Part shown: positions 1 to 8,533 of the stretch, piece after piece
Layout of the letters: each line of letters starts with the position of its first letter
Position numbering within the stretch: the first letter of the stretch is position 1
The notes under the pieces: model-generated
What the model saw: only the letters and a program-made list of their open reading frames with translations
The model's database searches: none
Told to the model about the DNA's origin: nothing
Assembly: GCF_045999315.1 (NCBI RefSeq)
Contig: NZ_CP174607.1
Location: forward strand, 3,844,001 to 3,908,000
Direction: 5' to 3'
Source: Peredibacter sp045999315
GTDB lineage: Bacteria > Bdellovibrionota > Bacteriovoracia > Bacteriovoracales > Bacteriovoracaceae
Length of the DNA: 64,000 nucleotides
Program-made: the position numbers and the translations under genes

Positions 1-584
1 ACTTTACCACCTAAGTGTCCGCATTTTTTTTCAGAGGCCAGTTGGTCTTCGAAGTGCACACCGGCAGCACCCGCCTCGATCATGCTCTTCATAAGTTCGT
101 AGGCATTTAATGGTCCACCAAATCCCGCCTCGGCATCGGCAATGATGGGAACCATCCAATGACGAGAAACTTTGCCTTCGGAGAATTCGATTTGGTCTGC
201 GCGCTGAAGAGCGCAGTTGATTTTTTCTACGACGTAAGGAACAGAGTTTGAAGGATACAAACTTTGATCGGGATACATTTGTCCGGAAAGATTGGCGTCT
301 GCGGCCACTTGCCAGCCACTTAAATAGATGGCCTCAAGGCCCGCGCGCACTTGTTGCACGGCCTGATTACCAGTCAAGGCCCCGAGGGCATGAATATAGT
401 CTTCCTTTTGCATGAGCTCCCACAATCTCTCCGCACCCATATGAGCGAGAGTATGTTGAATTTGAAAGGAGCCTCGGAGTTTTATGACATCTTCCGGAGA
501 ATAAGTTCGGGTCACACCTTTCCAGCGTGGATCAGAGCCCCAGCTGGACTTCATTTCACTCGCGGCCTTCATCATTGCATCCAT
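1..584 (-). CDS. aceA: Isocitrate lyase, N-terminal part (runs off left edge)
   Basis: Isocitrate lyase cleaves isocitrate to succinate and glyoxylate, the first step of the glyoxylate shunt. About 194 residues are visible, from MDAMMKAASEMKSSWGSDPRW to the window edge. The catalytic signature KKCGHLGGK is present with its cysteine at about residue 188, close to Cys195 of the E. coli enzyme, so the start is well placed. The ATG at 584 follows a purine-rich site (AAAAAAGGAATGGAGC); an ATG 7 bases upstream is out of frame. The gene begins 14 bp after the aceB stop, so the two form one aceB-aceA operon. Only the C-terminal part is missing, because of the window edge. Confidence 0.96.
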   Translation of the reverse strand, partial: MDAMMKAASEMKSSWGSDPRWKGVTRTYSPEDVIKLRGSFQIQHTLAHMGAERLWELMQKEDYIHALGALTGNQAVQQVRAGLEAIYLSGWQVAADANLSGQMYPDQSLYPSNSVPYVVEKINCALQRADQIEFSEGKVSRHWMVPIIADAEAGFGGPLNAYELMKSMIEAGAAGVHFEDQLASEKKCGHLGGK

Positions 585-598
585 GCTCCATTCCTTTT

Positions 599-2215
599 TT
601 AAAATTCAACTGGTTCACTAGTCGTTGTTAAAAAATCACTGAGTTCATCTTGAGTAAACACTCGAAGGGCCATGTCCCTCGCCTCTTCTAGTTCAACAAA
701 AAGTTCACGATGACGATTCTCGGAAGTTTCCGCTTTCATCTCTTCCAAAATTTTCTGAAACTCATCCGCAAAGACAGAGGCCACAAGCCCCTTAGTCACC
801 TGAACTCCATCATCCAGTGTGATCTGATGATGAAGCCATTGCCAGGTCTGGGCCCGGGAGATCTCCAGAGTGGCGAGATCTTCCATTAAATTATCAAAGG
901 CCACACATCCAATGTCTTTCATCCATCCATGCATATAAGCGATTCCCACTCGCACATTGGTTCGAAGACCATTCATGGTATGAGGGCCTTCGCTACGAGG
1001 AAGAATGTCAGAATATTTATCAAAATCCGGCAGAGTTTCTTTTAATTGATTTTCATTCTTAAATGCGGTCATGGCGACACCGATAAAATACGGATGGGAG
1101 ACCCAACAACCATCATGGCCCCATTGGGCCTCGCGCCTTTTGTCCGCACTGACTTTTTGCGTTTGCTCGAGGCGAAGTTCCGGACTTTTACCAGGAGTGA
1201 ACGCAGACATGCCTCCCATGGCAAAAGCACCTCGTGAGTGACAAATCTTAATCACCCTTTTGGCATAGTTCTCCATCCATGATCGTTCCATATTGATGGA
1301 GCTTCGATCGGCCATAATTCTTTCCGGATGATTACGAAGAACTTTAATATCGCTGAAAATTTTGTCCCAGCGGCCAACGTTTAACCCGACTGCATGATCA
1401 CGAAGCTCATACAAAATCTCTTCCACCTGAAACGTGGCAGGTAAAGTTTCAATCAAAAATGTCGCTCTCAAAGTCCCGATCGGAAACTTCGTTGCTCGCT
1501 CTAACTCTACAAAGAGATTGTTCCACCAGCGGGCCTCGAGATAATGCTCACACTTGGGAACATAATACTTAGGAGTTTTATTCTGGAGACGATATTGGCG
1601 AGCGGTATGAAAAAAACAAACCGCGAGATCTAAAAGTCCCGCCGAAATTTCCTCTCCATTGATTTTGATATTGCTCTCATTCAGATGAAGCCCTCGACAG
1701 CGAACCATCACATAGGCCATGTCATTGGGATTCAGCTGATACTTTTTCTCTTCAGTGAAGTAAGTCAGTCTCCCTGGCACGGCAAGAATCACGTTCTTAT
1801 AGCCATCGAGCACATTCTGAAAACTCGGTTTCATGGAGTCTTCAAAATCCAGCATGGCCATGTCGGCCCGCTCGCCTTTCTCATTGCGAGAGAGCATATT
1901 GATCACCATCTTGGCCGAATTCACGGGCCCCGTGATCTCCACTCGACGACAGAGAAGTTCTCTTGGAATGGGTGCCACCTTCCAACTGCCTTTGACCGCC
2001 TCAGAATTTCGATCCAGAAACTCCGGAACCTCACCCTTGTCATAGTGGCCTTGCCGAACTTTACGCGCTTCCAGGAGCCGCAATCGTTCGGGATTTAATC
2101 GTTCATGGAGATTTTTAAGAAGCTTGATAAGTTCTGGTGGGAAAAGTTCTTGATAATCACTCTCCCAGAACTTTTTTGGGAACGAGAAGCCCTCGCCGAC
2201 ATTGATCGTACTCAT
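599..2215 (-). CDS. aceB: Malate synthase A
   Basis: Malate synthase condenses glyoxylate with acetyl-CoA to give malate, the second step of the glyoxylate shunt, in the cytoplasm. The 538-residue length is usual for form A (about 530). The family signature is clear at residues 272-288 (RDHAVGLNVGRWDKIFS), and MLDFEDSMKP near residue 121 is the typical acidic active-site region. The ATG at 2215 has a strong GGAGG ribosome site. It is the first gene of the aceB-aceA operon, preceded by a good sigma-70-type promoter. A pathway role in growth on acetate or fatty-acid carbon is inferred from the family. Confidence 0.97.
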   Translation of the reverse strand: MSTINVGEGFSFPKKFWESDYQELFPPELIKLLKNLHERLNPERLRLLEARKVRQGHYDKGEVPEFLDRNSEAVKGSWKVAPIPRELLCRRVEITGPVNSAKMVINMLSRNEKGERADMAMLDFEDSMKPSFQNVLDGYKNVILAVPGRLTYFTEEKKYQLNPNDMAYVMVRCRGLHLNESNIKINGEEISAGLLDLAVCFFHTARQYRLQNKTPKYYVPKCEHYLEARWWNNLFVELERATKFPIGTLRATFLIETLPATFQVEEILYELRDHAVGLNVGRWDKIFSDIKVLRNHPERIMADRSSINMERSWMENYAKRVIKICHSRGAFAMGGMSAFTPGKSPELRLEQTQKVSADKRREAQWGHDGCWVSHPYFIGVAMTAFKNENQLKETLPDFDKYSDILPRSEGPHTMNGLRTNVRVGIAYMHGWMKDIGCVAFDNLMEDLATLEISRAQTWQWLHHQITLDDGVQVTKGLVASVFADEFQKILEEMKAETSENRHRELFVELEEARDMALRVFTQDELSDFLTTTSEPVEF

Positions 2216-2232
2216 AGGAAACCTCCGTGTTT

Positions 2233-2261
2233 ATTAACGGATGTCCCTACTTTTCAGTCAA
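2233..2261 (-). promoter_or_regulatory. Probable sigma-70 promoter of aceBA
   Basis: On the minus strand TTGACT (2261-2256) is followed after 17 bp by GTTAAT (2238-2233), then 17 bp further by the aceB start codon region with GGAGG. The -35 box matches 5 of 6 consensus bases and the -10 box 4 of 6. It lies in the 75-bp gap between the tetR-like gene and aceB, so aceBA can be transcribed independently of the efflux operon. Confidence 0.5.
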
Positions 2262-2290
2262 GCTGCGAGGGTCTTGTTGCACGTGCTGAG

Positions 2291-2893
2291 TTAAACTGAA
2301 TAACGAGTATTGAGATCTCTTACGATGGTCTCAACTAACTGCTTAATGTAAACCGGGAATGCCGCTTTACCTTGTGGCAGAAATTTATTTATGTGCTCCT
2401 TACCTACAACTGATGCTGACATAACAGCAACGTGCATAATGTAAGTAAAAATAACACTGCTTGCCCAGATCATTTCCGAATCAGGAACATTTGTACCGAG
2501 CTCTTTTTTCAAATAAAACGACAAATGTTCCCAACCAATCGGAGAAGTATCTAATTCGTGGCAGGGAGTGCCTGCCCCGAGAAAGAGTTTAAAGTGATTT
2601 AGAAACTTGATCTCGTCTTCTGTCATCGTGTGATAAATCGACAATGCAAATTCCGAGGCCGTTAGATCCTTGTTTTCGGCAAGCTTGTTAATTTTGTCTT
2701 TAAATTCAGCAATAACACAACCAGTGACTTCTTCCAGAATACCTTGCTTACTTTTGAAGTGATAATTTAACGAAGCAATATTCACTCCCGCTCTCTGAGC
2801 GATCTCCCGGGTTGAAGTGGCGTCATAGCCCTTCAACCCGAAAAGATAAGTACTCGCTTCAATAATTCTGTGTCTTGTATCGTGTTCTGACAT
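2291..2893 (-). CDS. TetR/AcrR family transcriptional regulator
   Basis: A 200-residue TetR-type repressor. The N-terminal helix-turn-helix is standard: RHRIIEASTYLFGLKGYDAT, then TSTREIAQRAGVNIASLNYHFKSKQGILEEV at about residues 25-55. The C-terminal ligand domain is variable and its effector cannot be read from sequence. It starts 3 bp after the RND gene stop, so it is the last gene of the TolC-RND-TetR operon and probably autoregulates it. A candidate operator lies in the operon promoter at 7554-7565. Repression of the pump is inferred from the family and gene order. Confidence 0.93.
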   Translation of the reverse strand: MSEHDTRHRIIEASTYLFGLKGYDATSTREIAQRAGVNIASLNYHFKSKQGILEEVTGCVIAEFKDKINKLAENKDLTASEFALSIYHTMTEDEIKFLNHFKLFLGAGTPCHELDTSPIGWEHLSFYLKKELGTNVPDSEMIWASSVIFTYIMHVAVMSASVVGKEHINKFLPQGKAAFPVYIKQLVETIVRDLNTRYSV

Positions 2894-2895
2894 AA

Positions 2896-5800
2896 CTACT
2901 CTACCTTCTGTACGTTAGTGTCCGCTCCTGTCACTTTGGAAAAAATTCTGTTCACAAAAAGACGGAAGCGCTCAATGTAAGTATAGGCGGCAGGTACAAT
3001 GATCAGGGTCAGAAGTGTCGAACTGATTAGACCACCAATCAAGGCAATACCCATACTCGTTCTCTGTGCTGAAGCCTCGTTAAGACCGATAGCAATCGGC
3101 ACGAAACCAGCGATCAGAGCGAAAGACGTCATAAGGATCGGACGAAGACGGTTTTTACCGGCAAGTAGGATCGCCTCGCGAAGAGACATACCGTGGTTCT
3201 CCATCTGCTGGTTGGTATAGTCCACCAGGATAATAGAGTTCTTGGTCGCAACACCAAGAAGCATGATACATCCGATCATTGAGAAAAGATCCAGTGAAGC
3301 ACCAGTTAAGGCAAGAGCAAAGAAAGCACCACACATCGCAAGTGGAAGCACGAGCATGATGGTAAACGGAGTGATGAACGATTCATAAAGAGATGCTAGT
3401 ACCAGATAGATAAAGAGAATACCTAGTCCTGAAGCGATCGCCATACTTTCAATCATCTCACCGAAGTTTTCTGCCTGACCAACGAACTTATAGTTCATGC
3501 CTTCAGGAAGTTTGATGTCTTCTTTGAAGATACGGGCAACTTCAGTCATCGCACCACCCATACCAGGGCCATTCGGAGCAATGTCCGCAGAGATCTGGTA
3601 ATACCGAGCACGGTCCTGACGAGTGATGTTTGCTGGACCCGTCGTCTCAACACCTTCAACCACACTCTTAAGCGGGATCATACGGCCGTTGATGTTTGGA
3701 ATAGAAATGTTGTTAAACTCTTTCTGAAGGTTACGTTGGTCTTCACGAAGACGAACACGGATATCATACTCCTCACCTTTCAGACGATACACTGCCGGAG
3801 TTTGACCTTCCATCAGGGTACGAAGCTCCATACCAAGTACGTTAGTCGAGATACCAAGTCTTTCAGCTTGTAGACGCTCAGGAATCACCTGGAACTCAGG
3901 CTTACCTGGACGATATGAAAGGTCCACACCAAGAAGGGCCGGATGGTTTTTCATCTTCTCGAATACTTTCGTCGAAATTTCCGCAAGCTCTTTCTCATCG
4001 TTACCTTGAATGTTCACGTTAAATGGACGCTGACCGGCACCAACTTGGTCAAAGTCACTTACTTGAACGTTAGCATAAGCGAACGGCTGAAGTTCTTTAC
4101 GAACGATGTCTTTAAACTGAATCGTATTGACCTTTCTTTCTTTGGCACCAACTAGACGAACATAGAAGTTTGCTTTGTTCGCTTCACCATCTTTTGTACC
4201 CACAGTCAGAAGGCTTACGGCAACTTCTTTGTGACCACGGATCACTTTATCAACTTCAGTCGCAACACGTTCCATCTCGCGAAGGCTGGTTCCAGGAGGT
4301 AGATCCAGGTTCACCGAGAATTCACCGTTATCCTGAGCGGCAAGGAACGTCTTAGGAACGAATTTAAGAGAGTAAATACTTAGAGCAAAGATCAGAACAC
4401 CACCAAGAATCATCTTGATTGGGTTGTTCAGAGTCACTTTCAAAATCCATACATACAGATCTTCAAGCTTACTTTGAAAACGGTCAAACCATGCCAGCAT
4501 TTTTCCGACTGTTCTGTCGTAGATGCCAGTACCTTCACCTGGTTTTACGTGTCCACCTTTACCAGCGAAGTAAGCAGACATCATCGGAGCAATTGTAATC
4601 GCATCAAACATTGAAATGATAAGAGCGAAACACACTGTCATACCGAATTGTTTTAAGAACTGACCTACCACACCCGAGATGAATGCAATTGGACCGAACA
4701 CGGCGATAACTGTGAATGTTGTTGCAATTACCGCGAGCATCACCTCTTGAGTACCATGAAGTGCTGCTGTACGGGCGTCCTTGCCCATTTCCATGTGACG
4801 GAAAATGTTTTCACGTACCACGATCGCGTCATCAATAAGAAGACCTACCGCAAGTGAAAGAGCAAGAAGTGACATTACGTTAATCGTATAACCAGCAACT
4901 GCCAGAAGCACGAAGGCACCTAGAAGCGAGTTAGGAAGAGCTAGAGATGTAATAACTGTAGAACGGAAAGAAGCAAGGAAGAAGAACACCACGATAATCG
5001 TTAGAACAATACCGATAGTAATTGATTCTTGTACGTCGAAAAGGTTGTCCTTAATGGCCTTTGAACCATCACGCACAACTGTTAGTTCCGCTTTATTAGA
5101 TGCTTTCCCTAGAGTTGAATTGAGGAGACCGACCTGTTTTACCACGTTATCGGCCACGGCCACGGTGTTAGCACCAGTCTGACGGTAAACAGAGATAAGA
5201 AGTGAACGTTTACCATTCACGTAACCAATGTTCTTTTCATCTTCCAGACCTTCACGAACCGTAGCAACGTCACTTAGAACAACCGGAACATCGTTTCCAA
5301 GGAACTGAACGATGGTGTTTTTCATTTCATCAATGGTCTGGAACTCCCCTAGAGTTCTGAATACCGTTTCTTGTTTTGCAGAAACGTCGATCTTACCTGA
5401 AGGAATGTTTGAACCGGCCTTACCAAGAGCGTCTGCTACTTGAATGGCAGAAACCTGGCGGAACTTCATTTTGTTCAGATCAAGGTCCACACGAATTTCA
5501 CGCTCACGACCACCCATGATCTCTACCAGACCAACGTTGTTGATCTGTTCAATTTTTGGTTTCACAGTGAGGTTCGCCAAATCGTAGAGCTCAGCTTCAG
5601 TCATATCGGCCGTAAGAGCGATAGTCACAATCGGCTGATCGGAAGGGTCCACACGACGAATCACCGGCTCTTCGATATCATCTGGAAGATCGGCCTTCGC
5701 TGAACTCACCTTATCTCGAACCTGTTGTTCGGCGTATTTAATATCGGTGGAGAAAGTAAACTCCGCCACAACGATTGATACACCCTCTTGGTTAATAGAA

Positions 5801-6087
5801 CGGATGGTTTTTACACCAGAAATAGTCGAGAACTCTTCCTCGAAAATTTTTGAAATAAGCATCTCTGTTTCACGGGGACCGGCACCAGGATACTGAGTGG
5901 TAACTGTTACCACTGGGAACGTAACATCCGGGAACAAGTCAACTGGAAGAGATCTCATAGAGAGATAACCAGTAATCATCGTTACAAGGACTACGCAGGT
6001 AATGAAAATAGGACGGTTAATAGAGAGTTTGGCAAATGACCAACCACCCTTATCAACGTAGGTATCTTTTAGGTCATTATTACTCAT
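2896..6087 (-). CDS. RND efflux transporter (HAE1/AcrB-like inner membrane pump)
   Basis: A 1063-residue proton-driven RND pump, the usual length for the AcrB/HAE1 group. TM1 follows the N-terminal SINRPIFITCVVLVTMITGY; the periplasmic porter domain contains FPVVTVTTQYPGAGPRE; TM4 carries the proton relay pair in GLLIDDAIVV (D419, D420), which rules out a dead paralogue. The second half repeats the fold. Its start overlaps the end of the TolC-like gene by 8 bp, so translation is coupled. The gene lacks an adjacent membrane-fusion adaptor, which is unusual for this family. The substrate (drug, lipid or other) is not predictable. GGCC is much rarer here than in neighbouring aceB. Confidence 0.95.
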   Translation of the reverse strand: MSNNDLKDTYVDKGGWSFAKLSINRPIFITCVVLVTMITGYLSMRSLPVDLFPDVTFPVVTVTTQYPGAGPRETEMLISKIFEEEFSTISGVKTIRSINQEGVSIVVAEFTFSTDIKYAEQQVRDKVSSAKADLPDDIEEPVIRRVDPSDQPIVTIALTADMTEAELYDLANLTVKPKIEQINNVGLVEIMGGREREIRVDLDLNKMKFRQVSAIQVADALGKAGSNIPSGKIDVSAKQETVFRTLGEFQTIDEMKNTIVQFLGNDVPVVLSDVATVREGLEDEKNIGYVNGKRSLLISVYRQTGANTVAVADNVVKQVGLLNSTLGKASNKAELTVVRDGSKAIKDNLFDVQESITIGIVLTIIVVFFFLASFRSTVITSLALPNSLLGAFVLLAVAGYTINVMSLLALSLAVGLLIDDAIVVRENIFRHMEMGKDARTAALHGTQEVMLAVIATTFTVIAVFGPIAFISGVVGQFLKQFGMTVCFALIISMFDAITIAPMMSAYFAGKGGHVKPGEGTGIYDRTVGKMLAWFDRFQSKLEDLYVWILKVTLNNPIKMILGGVLIFALSIYSLKFVPKTFLAAQDNGEFSVNLDLPPGTSLREMERVATEVDKVIRGHKEVAVSLLTVGTKDGEANKANFYVRLVGAKERKVNTIQFKDIVRKELQPFAYANVQVSDFDQVGAGQRPFNVNIQGNDEKELAEISTKVFEKMKNHPALLGVDLSYRPGKPEFQVIPERLQAERLGISTNVLGMELRTLMEGQTPAVYRLKGEEYDIRVRLREDQRNLQKEFNNISIPNINGRMIPLKSVVEGVETTGPANITRQDRARYYQISADIAPNGPGMGGAMTEVARIFKEDIKLPEGMNYKFVGQAENFGEMIESMAIASGLGILFIYLVLASLYESFITPFTIMLVLPLAMCGAFFALALTGASLDLFSMIGCIMLLGVATKNSIILVDYTNQQMENHGMSLREAILLAGKNRLRPILMTSFALIAGFVPIAIGLNEASAQRTSMGIALIGGLISSTLLTLIIVPAAYTYIERFRLFVNRIFSKVTGADTNVQKVE

Positions 6088-7501
6088 ATTCTTCTCCAGA
6101 GAAGAGTTTCAGTTCGTTGTAAACGAGGATCAAATCGCGCTCATAACGAAGTCTAATTAGCTCGGTGTTAGCAAGGTCTTGCTCGAACTGCACCACTTGG
6201 AAAGTCGTTGTACGACCTTGTTGGTAGCGGCGTTGTTCTGTTTTATATTTCTTGTCCTGAACTTCTACAAACTTGATGGCAAGTTTCAGACGCTTCTTAA
6301 AATCTTCGAAACGCTGACTAAGGATTTCGTAGTTACGGTCAACTTCATACAAGCGACGTTGATAAGTCATCTCCGCTGCTTTCGATTCCTGTGCATAAGC
6401 TTTTCTGTAATCACTCTGAGCTCCGAAATCAAGCGGAGCTGAGAAGCGAACACCAACGATTGAATATGGACGAGTGGCTCCGAAGGCCTGATCAGTTGCC
6501 TCAGAATAGAACTTGTCACGACCGTTGATTGAGTACTGACCGTAAAGCTCTAGAGTCGGACGGTTTCTTTCAACACCCAATTGAGAGTTCGCTTGTGCTG
6601 CCTTTGTGTTGGCAAGAGCGGCACGAACGTCTTCTCTCATTTTCATTTTCGAAGGAAGAGTTGCGTCCAAAATATAAGCGCTACTTCTTCCTTTCGTGCC
6701 TTCAAGATTCACGTCCCCTTCCATCTGGCGAAGAGAGTTGAATTCTTTTTGAGCAGCATTGATATCAGAAAGAGTGTCCTGATACTCAATCTCACGGTTT
6801 TGAAGGTTTGCTTCTGATTGAATCAAATCTGATTCATCAATCAGGTTGCTCGAAAAACGACCTTTGTTCCAGTCGCGAAGTTTACGAGCACGGGCCAGAG
6901 ATTCTTCCTGAACTCTTAAAGTCGTTTGAGCAAAGTACAGACGCCAGTAAGCGTTTTCTGCCTGCATGTTCAACTGTTTGTAAGTGAACATGTCATTCAA
7001 ACGCTGGGCCTCAACTTGCGCCAGCTGAACTTCTTCATTTGCTTCGAACTCTTTCCCTAGAAAGTTTCTCCACAAACTCTGAGTCACCTCGAGCATAGGT
7101 GCCACATCAAAGAACTTCGGCGTTCTTACTAACCCACCCTCAGTTCCATTGATTTTGGTCTGATAGTAGTTGTACGAGATGGCAGCTTTCGTACCGGTTC
7201 TAAAATTCTGAGAGAGACCAGCACGTAGCGTGTGCCTCATGGTCTGCTGACCTTGAAACGCAGGTGCCAGTGTCGGGCGCTGGTCATCTGAGTACTCTCC
7301 CGTCAAAAAGAATGACGGTTTAAAGAATAAAGTCGCTTCATCCTTACGACTTTCTTTGGCCTTCACAGAGATATTTAATCCCCGGAAGTTTCCGTTTCTC
7401 TCGCGTACTTCGGTCAGGTATTCCTCCAAAGTGAGTGCTTGAGCAACAGGGATGCTAGACAATAGCAGTAGTGTTGGTAATCCAAGTCTTTGAAATAACA
7501 T
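6080..7501 (-). CDS. TolC-family outer membrane efflux protein
   Basis: Outer membrane channel of the TolC/OEP family (about 473 residues from this start). The signal peptide MLFQRLGLPTLLLLSSIPVAQA is followed by mature LTLEEYLTEVRERNG, typical of OEP proteins, and the body is long alpha-helical segments rich in Q, A, E and R with the two-fold repeat layout of the family. ATGs at 7525 and 7513 are also in frame, but only the ATG at 7501 has a good ribosome site (GAGGA, spacing about 5-6) and gives a clean signal peptide. It is first in the operon and overlaps the RND pump gene by 8 bp. It would carry RND substrates across the outer membrane. Confidence 0.92.
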   Translation of the reverse strand: MLFQRLGLPTLLLLSSIPVAQALTLEEYLTEVRERNGNFRGLNISVKAKESRKDEATLFFKPSFFLTGEYSDDQRPTLAPAFQGQQTMRHTLRAGLSQNFRTGTKAAISYNYYQTKINGTEGGLVRTPKFFDVAPMLEVTQSLWRNFLGKEFEANEEVQLAQVEAQRLNDMFTYKQLNMQAENAYWRLYFAQTTLRVQEESLARARKLRDWNKGRFSSNLIDESDLIQSEANLQNREIEYQDTLSDINAAQKEFNSLRQMEGDVNLEGTKGRSSAYILDATLPSKMKMREDVRAALANTKAAQANSQLGVERNRPTLELYGQYSINGRDKFYSEATDQAFGATRPYSIVGVRFSAPLDFGAQSDYRKAYAQESKAAEMTYQRRLYEVDRNYEILSQRFEDFKKRLKLAIKFVEVQDKKYKTEQRRYQQGRTTTFQVVQFEQDLANTELIRLRYERDLILVYNELKLFSGEEYE

Positions 7502-7526
7502 ATTTTTCCTCATGGTCAATCGCATG

Positions 7527-7572
7527 ATTTAATCGCTTGCTTAAATCTAAATCAAACGCTCGTTTAACGCAA
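7527..7572 (-). promoter_or_regulatory. Promoter and candidate TetR operator of the TolC-RND-TetR operon
   Basis: On the minus strand TTGCGT (7572-7567) and TAGATT (7549-7544) are separated by 17 bp. Inside that spacer lies AAACG-CT-CGTTT (7554-7565 on the plus strand), a 12-bp inverted repeat of the kind bound by TetR repressors. A second inverted repeat, ATTTAA-N8-TTAAAT (7527-7546), follows the -10 box. An operator between -35 and -10 would block RNA polymerase directly. The promoter boxes are modest matches, so the call rests on the combined geometry. Confidence 0.5.
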
Positions 7573-7633
7573 GGTCCTTTTATAAAAACTGACAAATGCT
7601 AGGAATTTCTAGGGGTTCAATCTTAAGGAATTT

Positions 7634-7936
7634 TCATGTTTGGTCAGAGTTGGCAATTTTTGTCCTCGCTTCATCCTCTCCAAAGGCCTCTCGTTCATAA
7701 GAGATGTTTCGATAGGCCTTGTAATGTGAAAGACCCGTTCGTCTTCCTTTCCAGTACTGCCAAAGATAGCGAGCATAAAATTTCCAAAGGCCATCGCGCT
7801 TAATCTGTTCAATATGAACATGTTCATGGCGCTTTAATTCTTCATTGGGGTGTTTATCACAATAAAGGATGAAGGGGTAAAGGACGATGGCATTAATACG
7901 AAAAGGTTTTAGAAAACGACAGTTGTAGATGTTCAT
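7634..7936 (-). CDS. Small HEXXH-motif protein, function unknown
   Basis: A 100-residue protein I do not recognise. It has HEHVH at residues 37-41 (fits the zinc-metallopeptidase HEXXH pattern) and a downstream ISYEREAFGED that could supply a third metal ligand, the spacing seen in gluzincin-like proteins. N-terminal residues 12-25 are hydrophobic (INAIVLYPFILYC). The start codon lies right after an intrinsic terminator that ends the upstream egt operon, so it probably has its own promoter. Small phage-like or housekeeping proteins with a HEXXH plus YEREA arrangement exist, but activity here is inference only. Confidence 0.7.
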   Translation of the reverse strand: MNIYNCRFLKPFRINAIVLYPFILYCDKHPNEELKRHEHVHIEQIKRDGLWKFYARYLWQYWKGRRTGLSHYKAYRNISYEREAFGEDEARTKIANSDQT

Positions 7937-7940
7937 AGTT

Positions 7941-7966
7941 TTAAAAAAGAGGGCCCGAAGGCCCCC
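7941..7966 (-). terminator. Intrinsic terminator after the egtB-egtD-SOUL-lipoprotein operon
   Basis: On the minus strand the hairpin GGGCC-TTCG-GGCCC is followed by CTCTTTTTT. It lies 12 bp after the stop of the lipoprotein gene at 7979 and just before the next gene's start, so it separates the two transcription units. Confidence 0.85.
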
Positions 7967-7978
7967 TGGTCTCTCGAC

Positions 7979-8524
7979 CTACTCTTCTTCCTTGATGAAA
8001 ATCACAATGGATTTCGACGCCTTCCCTGGCACCTTGACTGCTGTGTCGGTGTTCGGAATTCCAGCTGACTCGAGAGGTTCTTTGATGTTTTCATCGGTCG
8101 AAATTTTATTAATAGCAGCAGATCGCTCTGCCATATTAATCATGGTTACGTCTTCAATCTCAGTTAACTTTTTTAGATACGTTCCTAAAGCAAGATTTCT
8201 TTTTACGACCAGAGTCGTATCGTTATCAATGTCCTTACTGTTATGAACAGAAGGATACTCCAGGTCTCCCCAGGTCAGGGCCTTCGCCTTGGTAATACCT
8301 TCGTGATTAAACTTCTGATAAAGCTGTTCCATTTCCTCTTTCGCCTTGGGGGTCAACTTATCACTCCCTTTCTTAAAGGAGATCTCCACCATCTCTTGCT
8401 TTTTTTGGGCAGACTGCTCAGAAGGTGGCGTCATCGTATCGTCTGTCGGAGTGTCCGAAACTTTCTTCCCACTCCCGCAGGAAGAGAAAAAAATCATGAT
8501 GAATAAGACCAAGATTGGCCGCAT
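7979..8524 (-). CDS. Lipoprotein with OmpA-like C-terminal region
   Basis: A 181-residue lipoprotein. The N-terminus MRPILVLFIMIFFSSC ends in a lipobox with Cys16. After a short acidic, low-complexity linker, VEISFKKGSDKLTPKAKEEMEQLYQKF resembles the first strand and helix of OmpA-like peptidoglycan-binding domains, and KRNLALGTYLKKL resembles the conserved R..A...YL helix. The usual D and R peptidoglycan ligands are not obvious, so binding is uncertain. It is the last gene of the egtB-egtD-SOUL run (9-bp gap after the SOUL gene) and is closed by a terminator. Confidence 0.75.
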   Translation of the reverse strand: MRPILVLFIMIFFSSCGSGKKVSDTPTDDTMTPPSEQSAQKKQEMVEISFKKGSDKLTPKAKEEMEQLYQKFNHEGITKAKALTWGDLEYPSVHNSKDIDNDTTLVVKRNLALGTYLKKLTEIEDVTMINMAERSAAINKISTDENIKEPLESAGIPNTDTAVKVPGKASKSIVIFIKEEE

Positions 8525-8533
8525 GTTTTTGCC

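Noticed and set aside
1685..2098. 137-residue plus-strand frame opposite aceB
   Set aside because: It is antisense to the well-supported malate synthase gene and has no family match or ribosome site.
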